Source: CAWCLK01 sp963796225
GTDB lineage: Bacteria > Actinomycetota > Nitriliruptoria > Nitriliruptorales > Nitriliruptoraceae
Length of the DNA: 29,121 bases
Assembly: GCA_963796225.1 (NCBI GenBank)
Contig: CAWCLK010000011.1
Location: 1 to 29,121 of the forward strand
Direction: 5' to 3'
Shown: piece after piece, positions 18,592-26,517 of the stretch
Layout: every line of letters starts with the position of its first letter
Numbering within the stretch: position 1 is the stretch's first letter
Position numbers and translations under genes: made by a program
Notes under the pieces: generated by a model
Database searches by the model: none
Seen by the model: only the letters and a program-made list of their open reading frames with translations
What the model was told of the DNA's origin: nothing

Positions 18592-19953
18592 TCAGTCCTC
18601 GAGGCCCTCGCGGGTCCAGCGGCGCAGGTGCAGCCCGAACGCGAGCAGGATCAGGCCGGCGGCGACGGGAGCGAGGATCCGGTCGAGGGCGAGCTCCTCG
18701 CCGAGCACGGCCTGCAGCGCCCCGGGCACGCGGATGATCCGCGTGCGGGCCGGGCCGGGGCCGAGGGCGTCGACCTCGCCGAGGCCGTCGTCGACGTCGC
18801 TGAAGTCCAGCGCCTCGGAGTAGCCCTCGCCCTCGCCGTAGTAGTGCTCCTCGTCGGTGGCGACCTGGGGGCCGTCCGCGGCGGGGGTGGAGAAGTCGTC
18901 GACGGTCGGGGCGTTCATGGTCTCGACGCGGGAGGGCGGCGCCACGCGGTTGCCGGGACGACGCGTCGGGGTGGACGAGCCGTCGCCGTCGGTGCCGTCG
19001 GCGGAGGTGCCGTCGGTCGAGGTGCCGTCGCCGTCGGCGGGCGCCCCGCTGCCGTCGGTCGTGCTGCCGTCGCCGGCGGCGGTGCCGTCCCCACCGGAGC
19101 CGTCACCGCTCGTCCCACCGGTGGAGGGGTCGCCGCTGGCGGTGTCGTCGGGCGACGGGGAGCTCGAGGGCGACGGACGGGCGGGTGCCGCCGGTGCCGA
19201 CGAGGTGTCCCGGACGGTGGCGCCGACGGGGGCCGACGGGGTGGCCAGGTCGGGCTCGGTGTCGCTGCAGGGGGCGACGGCGCGGCTGGCGACGAGGCCG
19301 TCACCGCGCAGCGTGGCGACCCGGTACTCGACCTCGCCGGGGGCGACGCTGGTGTCGGTGGCCGACCGCGCGCCGTTGCCGACGCGGGCGACCTCCTGCC
19401 AGCTGCCGCCGTCCGTGCGGCGTTCCACGGCGTAGCCGACGGTGTCGGGGGTCGCGGCGCCGTTCCAGGTGACGGTGGCGTCCCCGTCCTCGACCGACAC
19501 GGCGACGCCGGACGGGGCGGCCGGGGGACGGCTGATGCGGATGGCGTTGCCGGTCCAGGGACCGCCGTCGACCTGGACCTGCACGGTGTAGCCACCGTTG
19601 CAGGACGGGGCGGAGGCGAAGGGCGCCAGCGTCGCCGGGTCGAAGGTCGAGGTCGTCCAGGTGCTGTCGCTGTCGCAGTTGGCGCTGCACGTGGCGGTGA
19701 CGGCGCGGGTGCCGCTGTAGGCGGCCGCGCCGGTGTGGTCGGCGAGGCGGACCTGCACCTCGTGGTCGCGCGGGTTGAAGACGCTGCCCGCGTCGCCGGT
19801 GACCTCGATGGTGATGGCCACGGGCGAGGTGACGGAGGCGCCGCTGGACGGCGAGGTGATCCGGCCGGTGCCGGCGGCGTGCGCGGTGCCCATCGACAGC
19901 ATCGACAGCATCAGCACGAGCGCCGCGACGAGCCGCGCGCGACGTGCAATCAC
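18592..19953 (-). CDS. Secreted membrane-anchored protein with Ig/Fn3-like domains and acidic linker
   Basis: 453 residues. Order: signal peptide (1-26, ending GTAHA); an Ig-like domain opening with ITSPSSGASVTSPVAI (about 30-145, with paired Cys); an Fn3-like domain (about 148-235, PPAAPSGVAVSVEDGDATVTW ... YAVERR); a low-complexity linker rich in Gly, Asp, Ser and Thr (about 250-345) encoded by imperfect repeats of GGTGCCGTCG-like units near 18,975-19,160; an acidic segment; and one C-terminal TM segment (ILAPVAAGLILLAFGLHL) with a short basic tail. It is probably displayed outside the cell and held by the C-terminal helix; no LPXTG or LAXTG sorting signal was seen. The GTG at 19953 has a weak ribosome site. 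The function is unknown: adhesion or a cell-surface stalk are possibilities. Confidence 0.8.
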   Translation of the reverse strand: MIARRARLVAALVLMLSMLSMGTAHAAGTGRITSPSSGASVTSPVAITIEVTGDAGSVFNPRDHEVQVRLADHTGAAAYSGTRAVTATCSANCDSDSTWTTSTFDPATLAPFASAPSCNGGYTVQVQVDGGPWTGNAIRISRPPAAPSGVAVSVEDGDATVTWNGAATPDTVGYAVERRTDGGSWQEVARVGNGARSATDTSVAPGEVEYRVATLRGDGLVASRAVAPCSDTEPDLATPSAPVGATVRDTSSAPAAPARPSPSSSPSPDDTASGDPSTGGTSGDGSGGDGTAAGDGSTTDGSGAPADGDGTSTDGTSADGTDGDGSSTPTRRPGNRVAPPSRVETMNAPTVDDFSTPAADGPQVATDEEHYYGEGEGYSEALDFSDVDDGLGEVDALGPGPARTRIIRVPGALQAVLGEELALDRILAPVAAGLILLAFGLHLRRWTREGLED

Positions 19954-20002
19954 GAGTCACCCACTTCAACGACCCCCTGGTGCGTCCGGTCGGGACGCCG
20001 CA

Positions 20003-20021
20003 GACCGTGCATGTCACGGTC
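20003..20021. promoter_or_regulatory. Inverted repeat upstream of the Fn3-like gene
   Basis: GACCGTG (20003-20009) and CACGGTC (20015-20021) are perfect inverted arms with a 5-base centre. They lie between the livF stop (20046) and the Fn3-like start (19953). TAGGAT on the minus strand (20032-20037) could be a -10 box just upstream, placing the repeat at the transcript start as an operator. It could also be a livF terminator. Confidence 0.45.
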
Positions 20022-20045
20022 CGCAGCATCCATCCTAACGAGGGA

Positions 20046-20645
20046 CTAGTGCCTCGGTGACGGGTGTCCATGCGCCGTGGCGGCGGCCCAGCCGCGCTCC
20101 TCCTCGCGCCCCGCCCGGACCAGCACCGCCACCCCGTCGGCGGCCCACGTCGCCACGACGCGCCCCGCCCAGTCCAGGGTGGCGCGGTCCAGCCCCTCCC
20201 CCGCACGGTCGAGCACCACGGCCCGTGGGTCCACGGCACGCGCCCGCAGCCACGCCAGCACCCGGCGCTCGCCCCCCGACAGCACGCCGGCGGGGTCGGC
20301 GCCCCGCCCCGCCAGCAGCGGGGCGTCGGCCAGCACGCGCGTCGCCCCGGCGTCGCCCAGCACGGCCGCGAGGTGGTCGTGGACGGTCACGTCCGCGGCG
20401 ACCGGGGCGCCGGCGACCACCGCGAGCCCGCGGCGGACCCGCCCCGCCAGGCTCCGCCCACGCAGGCGGCGCCCGTCGAGGGCCACCACGCCCCGCCGGG
20501 TCGGGTGCAGCGCGACGTCGACGGCCAGGGCGGCCTCGGCGTCGTCGAGCAGGCGCACCTGCCCGGCCTCGACGCGGACCGGGGCGGGAAGGTCCGGGTG
20601 GCGGACCTCGAGGCGGGGCGTGGAGTCGGCTGCGGGGGAGGTCAC
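20046..20645 (-). CDS. livF: Degenerate LivF-type ABC ATPase subunit
   Basis: 199 residues, shorter than usual LivF (about 235). In position and layout it is the second ATPase of a branched-chain-amino-acid-type importer. The signature motif LSGGERR is intact. The Walker A region reads GQVRLLDDAEAAL where GPNGAGKST is expected, with a few residues lost. Walker B is VVLDRAGEG, lacking the catalytic Glu. The H-switch His is missing (VLVRAG in place of VLVDH). It therefore should not bind or hydrolyse ATP by itself but can supply a signature motif to its partner LivG. The GTG at 20645 overlaps the livM-livG TGA (GTGA). The reading frame is continuous and no other frame holds a Walker A, so a frameshift does not explain the loss. 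Confidence 0.85.
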   Translation of the reverse strand: MTSPAADSTPRLEVRHPDLPAPVRVEAGQVRLLDDAEAALAVDVALHPTRRGVVALDGRRLRGRSLAGRVRRGLAVVAGAPVAADVTVHDHLAAVLGDAGATRVLADAPLLAGRGADPAGVLSGGERRVLAWLRARAVDPRAVVLDRAGEGLDRATLDWAGRVVATWAADGVAVLVRAGREEERGWAAATAHGHPSPRH

Positions 20646-22285
20646 GGGGCGCCCGCCTCGTCCACCGGCGGCGGTGCCGTGGAGGTGGAGACCACCGCGC
20701 ACCGGCGGTCGGCCACGGCCAGCACGGCGGGGCGGTGGTCGACCAGCACGACGGCGACCCCGGCGTCGGCGAGGGTGACGACCACGTCGGCCACGACCTG
20801 CTCGGGCAGGGTCGTGGCGGGTTCGTCGAGCAGGACCACGGCGGGGCGGGCCCGGGCGGCCGCGACCAGCTGCGCGGCGGCGGGAGCGTCGGTGGGGTCG
20901 TCGGGCAGGCACGCCGCGACGCGACGGGCGAGGTCGGCGACGGCCGGCCCGTCCCCGGCGGGGCGCACGGCCGAGGCCAGCACGTCGGCGGGCGGGGCGC
21001 CGGGCGGGCGCTGCCAGGCGCGCGCCACCCCTGCGCGGGCACGGGCCACCGCGCCCCGCGGCGCAGGGTCCCCGTGGATCCGGGTCCCGGCGGGGTCGGG
21101 CAGCTGCCCACCGATGCGGGCGAGCAGGGTGGACTTGCCGGCCCCGTTCGGCCCCACGACGGCGACGACCTCGCCGGGGCGCACGACGAGGGCGTCGTGC
21201 CCGGCGGTGGCGGGCACCTCGAGGACCGGCGGCCCGACGCTGCGGTGGACGCGCCGGCCGGTCCGGTCCGGCGCGTGGGGCTCGGCGGGTGGGTGGGGTC
21301 CGGCCGGCGGGGCGAGGTCACGGGCGGCCGTGGGCATCGGGCCGGGACCGGCCACGGACCGGCCGCGGCGCACGGCGAGCAGGGCCAGTCCGAGCACGCC
21401 CGTCGTCAGCAGCGGCGGGGCGTCACCGATCACCGGCGCGAGCGGGACCACGACGGCCGGCCCCCACAGCCACAGCGCCCCGACGAGCGGGCCGAGCGGC
21501 GGTGCCCCGCCCAGCGTCGCCGCCAGTGCGAGCGCCGCGGCCAGCGGCAGCCCGAAGGCCGCGGGCGTCACCGACCCGGACACCATGGCCTGGGTCGCGC
21601 CGCCGGCACCCAGCATCGCCCCGCCGATGGCCCCGGCCACGGCGGTCGCCAGGGCGGGGCGATGGCCGAGGGCCGCGAGCGCGGCGGGACTGCGTGCCCC
21701 GACCGACGCCCGGGCCGCGCCCCGGGTCGGCCACCAGGCGGTGGCGACGGCAAGCGCGGCAGCGGCCAGCACCACGGTGGCGACGGCGTCGGTGGTCTCG
21801 CCGCCGGTGAGGAACGGGGCCGCGTGGTACCCGGCGGCGCCGCCCGACCCGGGCCAGGCGCGGATCACGGCGACGACCGCCAGCCCGAGGGAGAGCGTCG
21901 GCAACGCGGCCAGCCGACCGCCGACCCGGCCGGCGAGCGCTCCGGCCAGCCCGCCGCTGGCGGCCCCGGCCAGGGTCCCGGCCAGCAGGCCGAGCAGCGC
22001 CGGGGCGCCGAGCAGGGGCAGGGTGACCGCCCCGACGTACGCGCCGATCGCCGCGGTGGCCGCCAGGGAGAGGTCGACCGTGCCGGTGCGGGCCACGAGC
22101 ACGCTCGCGCCGGTCGCCAGCAGCACCCACCCCGCGAGCCGTGCCACGCCGGCGGTCACCGGGAACGGCCCGAGCGCGGCGGCGACCGCCGCGGCGAGCA
22201 GCACGGCGGCGACCGACGCCGTCGGCACCCAGTCGGGGAGGCCGCGGGGCCGAGGCGGGGCGGGGGCGGCGGTCGGGGCGCTCAC
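20642..22285 (-). CDS. livM: LivM-LivG fusion: ABC permease fused to ATPase
   Basis: 547 residues in one frame. The N-terminal ~320 residues are a LivM-type permease with about 8-10 TM segments (TGTVDLSLAATAAIGAYVGAV is the family's core motif). A Pro/Arg-rich linker (PAGPHPPAEPHAPDR) joins it to a compact ATPase domain (about 180 residues). This has Walker A VVGPNGAGKST, a Q-loop RAWQRP, Walker B AVVLLDEP and H-switch VVLVDH. The LSGGQ signature is absent: the aligned stretch reads DAPAAAQLVAAAR. In standard systems LivM and LivG are separate. The ATPase probably pairs with LivF, which has the converse losses. The GTG at 22285 overlaps the livH TGA (GTGA); a GTG at 22288 is an alternative. 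Confidence 0.88.
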   Translation of the reverse strand: MSAPTAAPAPPRPRGLPDWVPTASVAAVLLAAAVAAALGPFPVTAGVARLAGWVLLATGASVLVARTGTVDLSLAATAAIGAYVGAVTLPLLGAPALLGLLAGTLAGAASGGLAGALAGRVGGRLAALPTLSLGLAVVAVIRAWPGSGGAAGYHAAPFLTGGETTDAVATVVLAAAALAVATAWWPTRGAARASVGARSPAALAALGHRPALATAVAGAIGGAMLGAGGATQAMVSGSVTPAAFGLPLAAALALAATLGGAPPLGPLVGALWLWGPAVVVPLAPVIGDAPPLLTTGVLGLALLAVRRGRSVAGPGPMPTAARDLAPPAGPHPPAEPHAPDRTGRRVHRSVGPPVLEVPATAGHDALVVRPGEVVAVVGPNGAGKSTLLARIGGQLPDPAGTRIHGDPAPRGAVARARAGVARAWQRPPGAPPADVLASAVRPAGDGPAVADLARRVAACLPDDPTDAPAAAQLVAAARARPAVVLLDEPATTLPEQVVADVVVTLADAGVAVVLVDHRPAVLAVADRRCAVVSTSTAPPPVDEAGAP

Positions 22286-23134
22286 CACGCACGTCCCCAG
22301 GCCCGCGCCCCGTCGGCGCCCCGCACCGCCAGCACCACGACGACGACCAGGGCGACGGCGACCTCGCCCCCGGCCGCGGGCCACGCGCGCTGCCCGAGGG
22401 CCTCGGCGACCCCGAGCGCCAGGCCACCGGGGATGGCCCAGGCCGGTCCGGCGCGACCGAGCAGGGCCGCCGCCGCGATGCCCCGGACGGTCAACGACGC
22501 GGCCTGCGCGGGACCGAGCGGGACCACCGGGGCCGCCAGCGCGGCGGCGAGCACGGCCGCCGCCCCGGCCAGCGCCAGGGCCGCGCTGCGGATGCCGAGC
22601 ACGCGGATCCCCGCACGCTCGGCGGCGGCGGGCGAGGACCCCGCGATGCGGACGCGGTGGCCCCAGCGGGAGCGGCTCACCAGCCACGTGCACGCGGCCG
22701 CCACGGGCAGCCCGACCAGCACGGCCGTGCCGACCGCCCCGAGGCCAGCCCAGGTCGAGCAACGGGTCGGGGCGCACGGCCCGCCCGCCGACGGTGCGCA
22801 GCAGCAGGGCCTCGACGGCCCCGGCGGCCACCACGAACCCGACCGGCCAGGCCACGCCCGCGGGGCGGCGGGCGAGCACGGCCGGCCCGAGCACGGCGCC
22901 CAGGGCCGCGCCGGCGGCCAGCCCGGCCAGCAGGGCCACGGGGCCGGGGACGCCGGTCAGGTCGGTGACGCCCAGCAGCAGCGCGCCGGTCAGTCCCGCC
23001 GTCGCCACCGCCCCGACGGCGAGGAACAGGCTGCGGGTCGCGGCGGCCACCACGGCCACGGCCACGCCGATCACGCCGTACGCGACGCCCAGCGCCACGG
23101 CCGTCCCGACCACACCGTCCAGCACCCCGCTCAC
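22282..23134 (-). pseudogene. livH: LivH-type ABC permease, one frameshift
   Basis: A multi-spanning inner-membrane permease of a branched-chain-amino-acid-type importer. The second half carries the LivH coupling motif (RWGHRVRIAGSSPAAAERAGIRV), which contacts the ATPase. The N-terminal part reads from the GTG at 23134 to about 22750. The rest, beginning near VGTAVLVGLPVAAACTW, is in the neighbouring frame. One extra base near 22743-22750 (e.g. in CC) explains it, giving 283 residues, a normal length. The GTG overlaps the livK stop, and the end overlaps the livM-livG start. Confidence 0.82.
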
Positions 23135-24468
23135 GGTCGACCCACCGGGGCGGGCGGCGGCAGCGGCGGCTGGTAGGTCGGCGGGTCGACGTCGGCCTCG
23201 CCGAGCACACGGTCGAACAGGGCCTGGATGGCCGGTGGCGCCTCGCCCGCGAACAGGTCGAGGGTGACCTGCGCCCGCCAGAGCTCGCGCTGCGCCTCCG
23301 CGTCGAGCCGGGGGTCCACGTCGAAGGTCAGCGCGAGCTCGTGGAAGCGGGCGACGTAGAGGTCCGCGGCGGTCCAGGCCTCTCGGTCGTCGAGGTGGTA
23401 GGTGCGCAGCAGCCCGTCGTGGGTGGTGGTGGCCATGGCGGCGGCGACCTCGGCGGGCACGCGGCTGTCCGCCTCGGCCACGGCCTCGCCGACGATGCCC
23501 ACGGCGTCGTAGGCGGCGACGGCCGCGACGGGCAGGTCGATCACGAGCGTGTCGAGCTGCGGCAGCAGCCCGAGCCCGTGCCGGACCTGGTAGCGGATCA
23601 TCCACGGCACCAGGTCCCCGCGGAACCAGGCGGGGTCGAAGGGGAAGGCCGCGACGACCCCCTCGATGGACCGTCCGGCCAGCGTGCGGTACTCGGCGAC
23701 GAAGGCGCTGGCGGGAACGGCGACCTGCACGTCCCAGTCGAGGTCACGGACCGCGGTCGTCGCGCGGGCCGCCGCGGACGGCGGACCCCACAGCAGCACG
23801 GCTCGGGTGTCCGGGGCGGCCCGCCGCAGGGCGGCCACGGAGGGACGCAGGTCGGCGGCGTCGCCGTCGGCCTCGACCACGCCGGCGAGCTCGACCCCGC
23901 CGGCAGCCAACCCGGCCTGCAGGTCCGGTCGGGCCAGGGCGCCCTCGATGGGGTCGGCCAGCAGCAGTGCCACGTCGTCGATCTGTCGCACCCCCGACAG
24001 CCACCGTCCGAGCCGCTCGGCCTGGGCGCGGGCCGAGGGGACCGTGCGCGCCACGAAGGTCGAGGCGTCGTCGAGCTCGCCACCGAACGCCGACGGCAGC
24101 AGGCTCGGGACCTCGCGACGGGTCAGGGGCGAGCGTGGCCCCACGAGCACACCCGGGGCCTCGGGTCCGACGACGGCGGACACGCGGGCCCGTTCGGCGA
24201 GGTCGGCCAGCTGGCCCGGCATCGAGGTCAGGTCGGCGTCGTCGACGACGACCAGCTCGACCGGCGCCCCGAGCAGTCCCCCGTCCTCGTTGAGGTCCTC
24301 GACCGCCATGCGGGCGCCCGCGGCGATCTCCTCACCGAGCCAGGCGCGCGTGCCCGACAGCGGGGCGACGACCCCGATCCGGACGTTGTCGGGGGTCCCG
24401 GTCCCACAGGCCGTGGCCGCCACCGCCAACAGCACGATGAGCGGAGCGAGGCAGCGTCGGCGTGTCAC
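23131..24468 (-). CDS. livK: Branched-chain-amino-acid-type ABC substrate-binding lipoprotein
   Basis: 445 residues, type I periplasmic-binding fold (Peripla_BP_6 group). It has an N-terminal signal with a lipobox (AATA-C, Cys about residue 21), so it is anchored to the outer face of the membrane. The start of the mature domain is canonical: IGVVAPLSGTRAWLGEEIAAGARMA, then EDLNEDGGLLGAPVELVVVDD. A Pro-rich tail ends the protein. The family binds amino acids, amides, urea or other small ligands, and the ligand cannot be read from sequence. The GTG at 24468 heads the operon livK-livH-livMG-livF, all joined by GTGA overlaps. TACGCT about 10-15 bases upstream could be a -10 giving a very short leader. 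Confidence 0.92.
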   Translation of the reverse strand: MTRRRCLAPLIVLLAVAATACGTGTPDNVRIGVVAPLSGTRAWLGEEIAAGARMAVEDLNEDGGLLGAPVELVVVDDADLTSMPGQLADLAERARVSAVVGPEAPGVLVGPRSPLTRREVPSLLPSAFGGELDDASTFVARTVPSARAQAERLGRWLSGVRQIDDVALLLADPIEGALARPDLQAGLAAGGVELAGVVEADGDAADLRPSVAALRRAAPDTRAVLLWGPPSAAARATTAVRDLDWDVQVAVPASAFVAEYRTLAGRSIEGVVAAFPFDPAWFRGDLVPWMIRYQVRHGLGLLPQLDTLVIDLPVAAVAAYDAVGIVGEAVAEADSRVPAEVAAAMATTTHDGLLRTYHLDDREAWTAADLYVARFHELALTFDVDPRLDAEAQRELWRAQVTLDLFAGEAPPAIQALFDRVLGEADVDPPTYQPPLPPPAPVGRP

Positions 24469-24498
24469 ACCGCCGAGCGTAGGTGGGGCGGGACACCC

Positions 24499-24615
24499 TC
24501 AGGCCGCAGCCCCGAGGTCCCCGCCGCGGCGGGGCGCCGTCGTCAGGCCGCGGTCTTGAGGTCTCCGCCGCGGCGGGGCGCCGTCGTCAGGCCGCGGTCT
24601 CGAGGTTCCCGCCGT
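24499..24615. repeat. 44-bp tandem duplication of the sortase 3' end
   Basis: Copies start at 24499, 24543 and 24587 (44-bp period). Copies 1 and 2 differ at about 5 of 44 bases; copy 3 is the real end of the sortase gene and matches over its first ~28 bases. Each copy ends, on the minus strand, in a near-identical codon string and TGA (G-N-L-E-T-A-A-stop; G-D-L-K-T-A-A-stop; G-D-L-G-A-A-A-stop). Copies 1 and 2 also hold a palindrome: CCCCGCCGCGGCGGGG (24519-24534) and CCGCCGCGGCGG (24565-24576), which may form terminator hairpins between sortase and livK. Confidence 0.85.
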
Positions 24616-25417
24616 CACGCATCTGCTCGTAGGTGCCCACGGGGTGGCGCTCGGCGAGCTCGGCGCGGATCACGATGCGCTGGGCGGCCGAGCCCTTGGG
24701 GTGGCAGCTGGTCAGCGTCAGGACCGAGTCGGGCGACTGGTTGATGATCGACCAGTCCCGAGGGCTGGTGACACAGGCGGCCCGGTCGGCGGTGGCGCGC
24801 TGGCACTCCCCGTCGGTGGGCGGGTTGGTGATCACGTACTCGAAGTCGCCGATGGGGGTCGACAGCCAGATGCTCTCGCCGACCTGGAGCTCGTCGACGC
24901 GGTTGAACGGCTTGCCGTAGGTGGTGCGGTGGCCGGCGATGGCCACGTTGCCGACCTGGCCGGGCAGCGGCGTGTTGGGGTAGTGACCGGCACCGGCGCG
25001 CAACGCCGCGGCGGAGGTCCCCTCGACCACGAGCGTCTCGACGTCGATGGCGGGGATGGCGATCCGGGTCAGCGCCGAGCCGGAGTTGGCGTCGACCTGG
25101 GCCTGCCACTCCTCGACGGTCTCGACCTGGATGGTCTGGAACTGGTCCTCGAGCCGGGACTGCAGGACCTGCTCGGTGTAGACGTCGGTGAAGAAGGGAT
25201 AGGCGAACAGCCCCAGGCCGCCGACGAAGAGCAGGCCGGTCAGCAGCGACAGGATGCGGCGGCCGAGCGGGCGCCGGCGCAGGGCGTCCAGCAGGTAGCC
25301 GCCCGCGGACGGCGAGCGGGTCGCCCCGGCCGGGTCGTAGGCCAGCCCGGTGGCAGCCGGGGCGGCCGGGGACGACTCGGGGTGCTGGTCGTCGTACTGG
25401 TCGTCGTGGGTCGACAT
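24587..25417 (-). CDS. Class E-type sortase
   Basis: A membrane-anchored transpeptidase of 276 residues. The N-terminus is a long hydrophilic Asp/Ser/Pro-rich cytoplasmic stretch, then one TM segment (about 55-77), then the sortase barrel. The catalytic His is in VAIAGHRTTYG (about H163), the Cys in LTLTSCHPKG (about C238) and the Arg in AAQRIVIRA (about R247). HRTTYG is typical of actinobacterial class E enzymes, which attach LAXTG proteins to the cell wall. Two extra Cys (about 205 and 215) may form a disulfide. No matching substrate gene is visible in the window. GACAGG-C-CCTGTC, an inverted repeat (25422-25434), lies 4 bases before the ATG and covers the weak ribosome-binding site. The 243 bp upstream (to 25660) hold no gene I can support. 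Confidence 0.92.
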   Translation of the reverse strand: MSTHDDQYDDQHPESSPAAPAATGLAYDPAGATRSPSAGGYLLDALRRRPLGRRILSLLTGLLFVGGLGLFAYPFFTDVYTEQVLQSRLEDQFQTIQVETVEEWQAQVDANSGSALTRIAIPAIDVETLVVEGTSAAALRAGAGHYPNTPLPGQVGNVAIAGHRTTYGKPFNRVDELQVGESIWLSTPIGDFEYVITNPPTDGECQRATADRAACVTSPRDWSIINQSPDSVLTLTSCHPKGSAAQRIVIRAELAERHPVGTYEQMRDGGNLETAA

Positions 25418-25660
25418 CGGTGACAGGCCCTGTCGTGTCGGCGCACGGGGCGCGGGGACGGCACGGGAACGGCGGGTCGGCGACGGTTCGGTGCCGGGGA
25501 CACGAGCGCGTGCCCGGCGGTCGCCACCCTCTCCGTCGACCCAACGAGTGAACCAGACAGGAGTTCCGGTGCGGACAGCCGGAGTGTGGCGTCAGCGCAC
25601 ACCGGTGCGCTCGCCCCGCGCCCGGTGCTCGGTCCGCGTCCCGCACCCCGGCCAGCGCGG

Positions 25661-26098
25661 TCACGGGTCGGGCCGCGGGACCAGCCGAGCCGTGGCCCGT
25701 CCACGGACCCGGGTGATGCCGAGGTGGACCAGCAGGCGCGTGTCGACCGACAGCATCACGTCGACGGTGGCGGGGCGCCCCGTGCCGCAGTCGCAGTGTT
25801 CGAGGGTTGCGCCGTGGGCCCGGGCGATGCGGTCGGCCGCGGTGCGGGGCGGGACCGGCGAGGAGCTGCGCGACGCGGTCGCGGCAGCCAGCGCCGCGCC
25901 GTCGGCAGCGGCCGTGGCCACCCGCGCGGCCCGCAGCAGCGCCCCGACGTCGAGGGTGGCCAGTCCGACGAGGACGACCAGCACCACCAGCCAGGCGGCC
26001 TGGACCACGGCGAGGCTGCCGGCCTGACCACGAACGTCGGCACGGGAGCCGCACCGGCGGGAGGGACGAGGACGACGACGAGGACGGGCCAGCCTCAC
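25661..26098 (-). CDS. TadE/G-like pseudopilin, helicase/secretion-neighbourhood type
   Basis: 145 residues. An Arg-rich N-terminus is followed by GSLAVVQAAWLVVLVVLVGLATLDVGALL (hydrophobic segment about 27-55), then AARVATAAADGAALAAA, which is the hallmark of TadE/G-like minor pilins in actinobacterial Tad clusters (Rv3654c-like). The extracellular part has a CDCGTG motif. Minor pilins are thought to prime or tip the fibre. The GTG at 26098 overlaps the stop of the TadE gene (GTGA). It is the last gene of the Tad operon here. Confidence 0.85.
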   Translation of the reverse strand: MRLARPRRRPRPSRRCGSRADVRGQAGSLAVVQAAWLVVLVVLVGLATLDVGALLRAARVATAAADGAALAAATASRSSSPVPPRTAADRIARAHGATLEHCDCGTGRPATVDVMLSVDTRLLVHLGITRVRGRATARLVPRPDP

Positions 26099-26517
26099 GG
26101 TGAGCCGTCCAGGATGGGTTCGCCGAAGACGGCGGCTCGGCCGGTCAGGTCCACGTCGACCCAGCGGCCGGGCCGTCGCAGGCGGACGGTGACCGTGACG
26201 GTGTCCCCCGGTCGGCGCAGCGGTGGGCGCACCTCGACCTGTGTGGTGACCCCGTCGCCGGCGGCGGCCGTGACGGCGTCGACCACGGCCGCGTTGGAGG
26301 CGTCGGTGGCGGCGACCCGCGCCCCGATCCGGGCGAGGTCCTCGGCGAGCAGGGCGTCCCGGGCGACGCCGACGACCTGCAGCAGCGCCAGCGCGCAGAG
26401 CGCGACGAGCGGCAGGGCCATCGCCGCCTCGAGGGCCAGCGAGCCGGAGGAGCCGCCCCGGCCCCCGCGCCGAGGGGTGCGGCGCGGGGGCGGGGCGGAG
26501 GGGTCCGGGACGGGCAT
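26095..26517 (-). CDS. TadE-family minor pilin
   Basis: 140 residues. A Pro/Arg-rich leader is followed by GGSSGSLALEAAMALPLVALCALALLQVVGVA, the TadE signature: a Glu five residues into a hydrophobic helix. This is followed by an outside domain with Arg-rich strands. The ATG at 26517 overlaps the pilin TGA (ATGA), and its stop overlaps the next TadE-like gene. The frame remains open far upstream, but that part is a shadow of the pilin and tadB/C genes. Confidence 0.87.
   Translation of the reverse strand: MPVPDPSAPPPRRTPRRGGRGGSSGSLALEAAMALPLVALCALALLQVVGVARDALLAEDLARIGARVAATDASNAAVVDAVTAAAGDGVTTQVEVRPPLRRPGDTVTVTVRLRRPGRWVDVDLTGRAAVFGEPILDGSP

Noticed and set aside
18592..19953. The Fn3-like protein as substrate of the nearby sortase
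   Set aside because: No LPXTG or LAXTG motif precedes its C-terminal TM segment.
20057..23267. Two plus-strand open frames longer than 1000 codons opposite the liv operon
   Set aside because: Their products are Arg/Pro/Gly-rich and low-complexity with no motif, whereas the minus strand encodes recognisable transporter domains. They are GC-driven antisense shadows.
24519..24576. Short GC repeats as a possible CRISPR or integration site
   Set aside because: Only two to three copies, no spacers, and the unit is a duplicate of the sortase coding end; no cas or integrase genes nearby.
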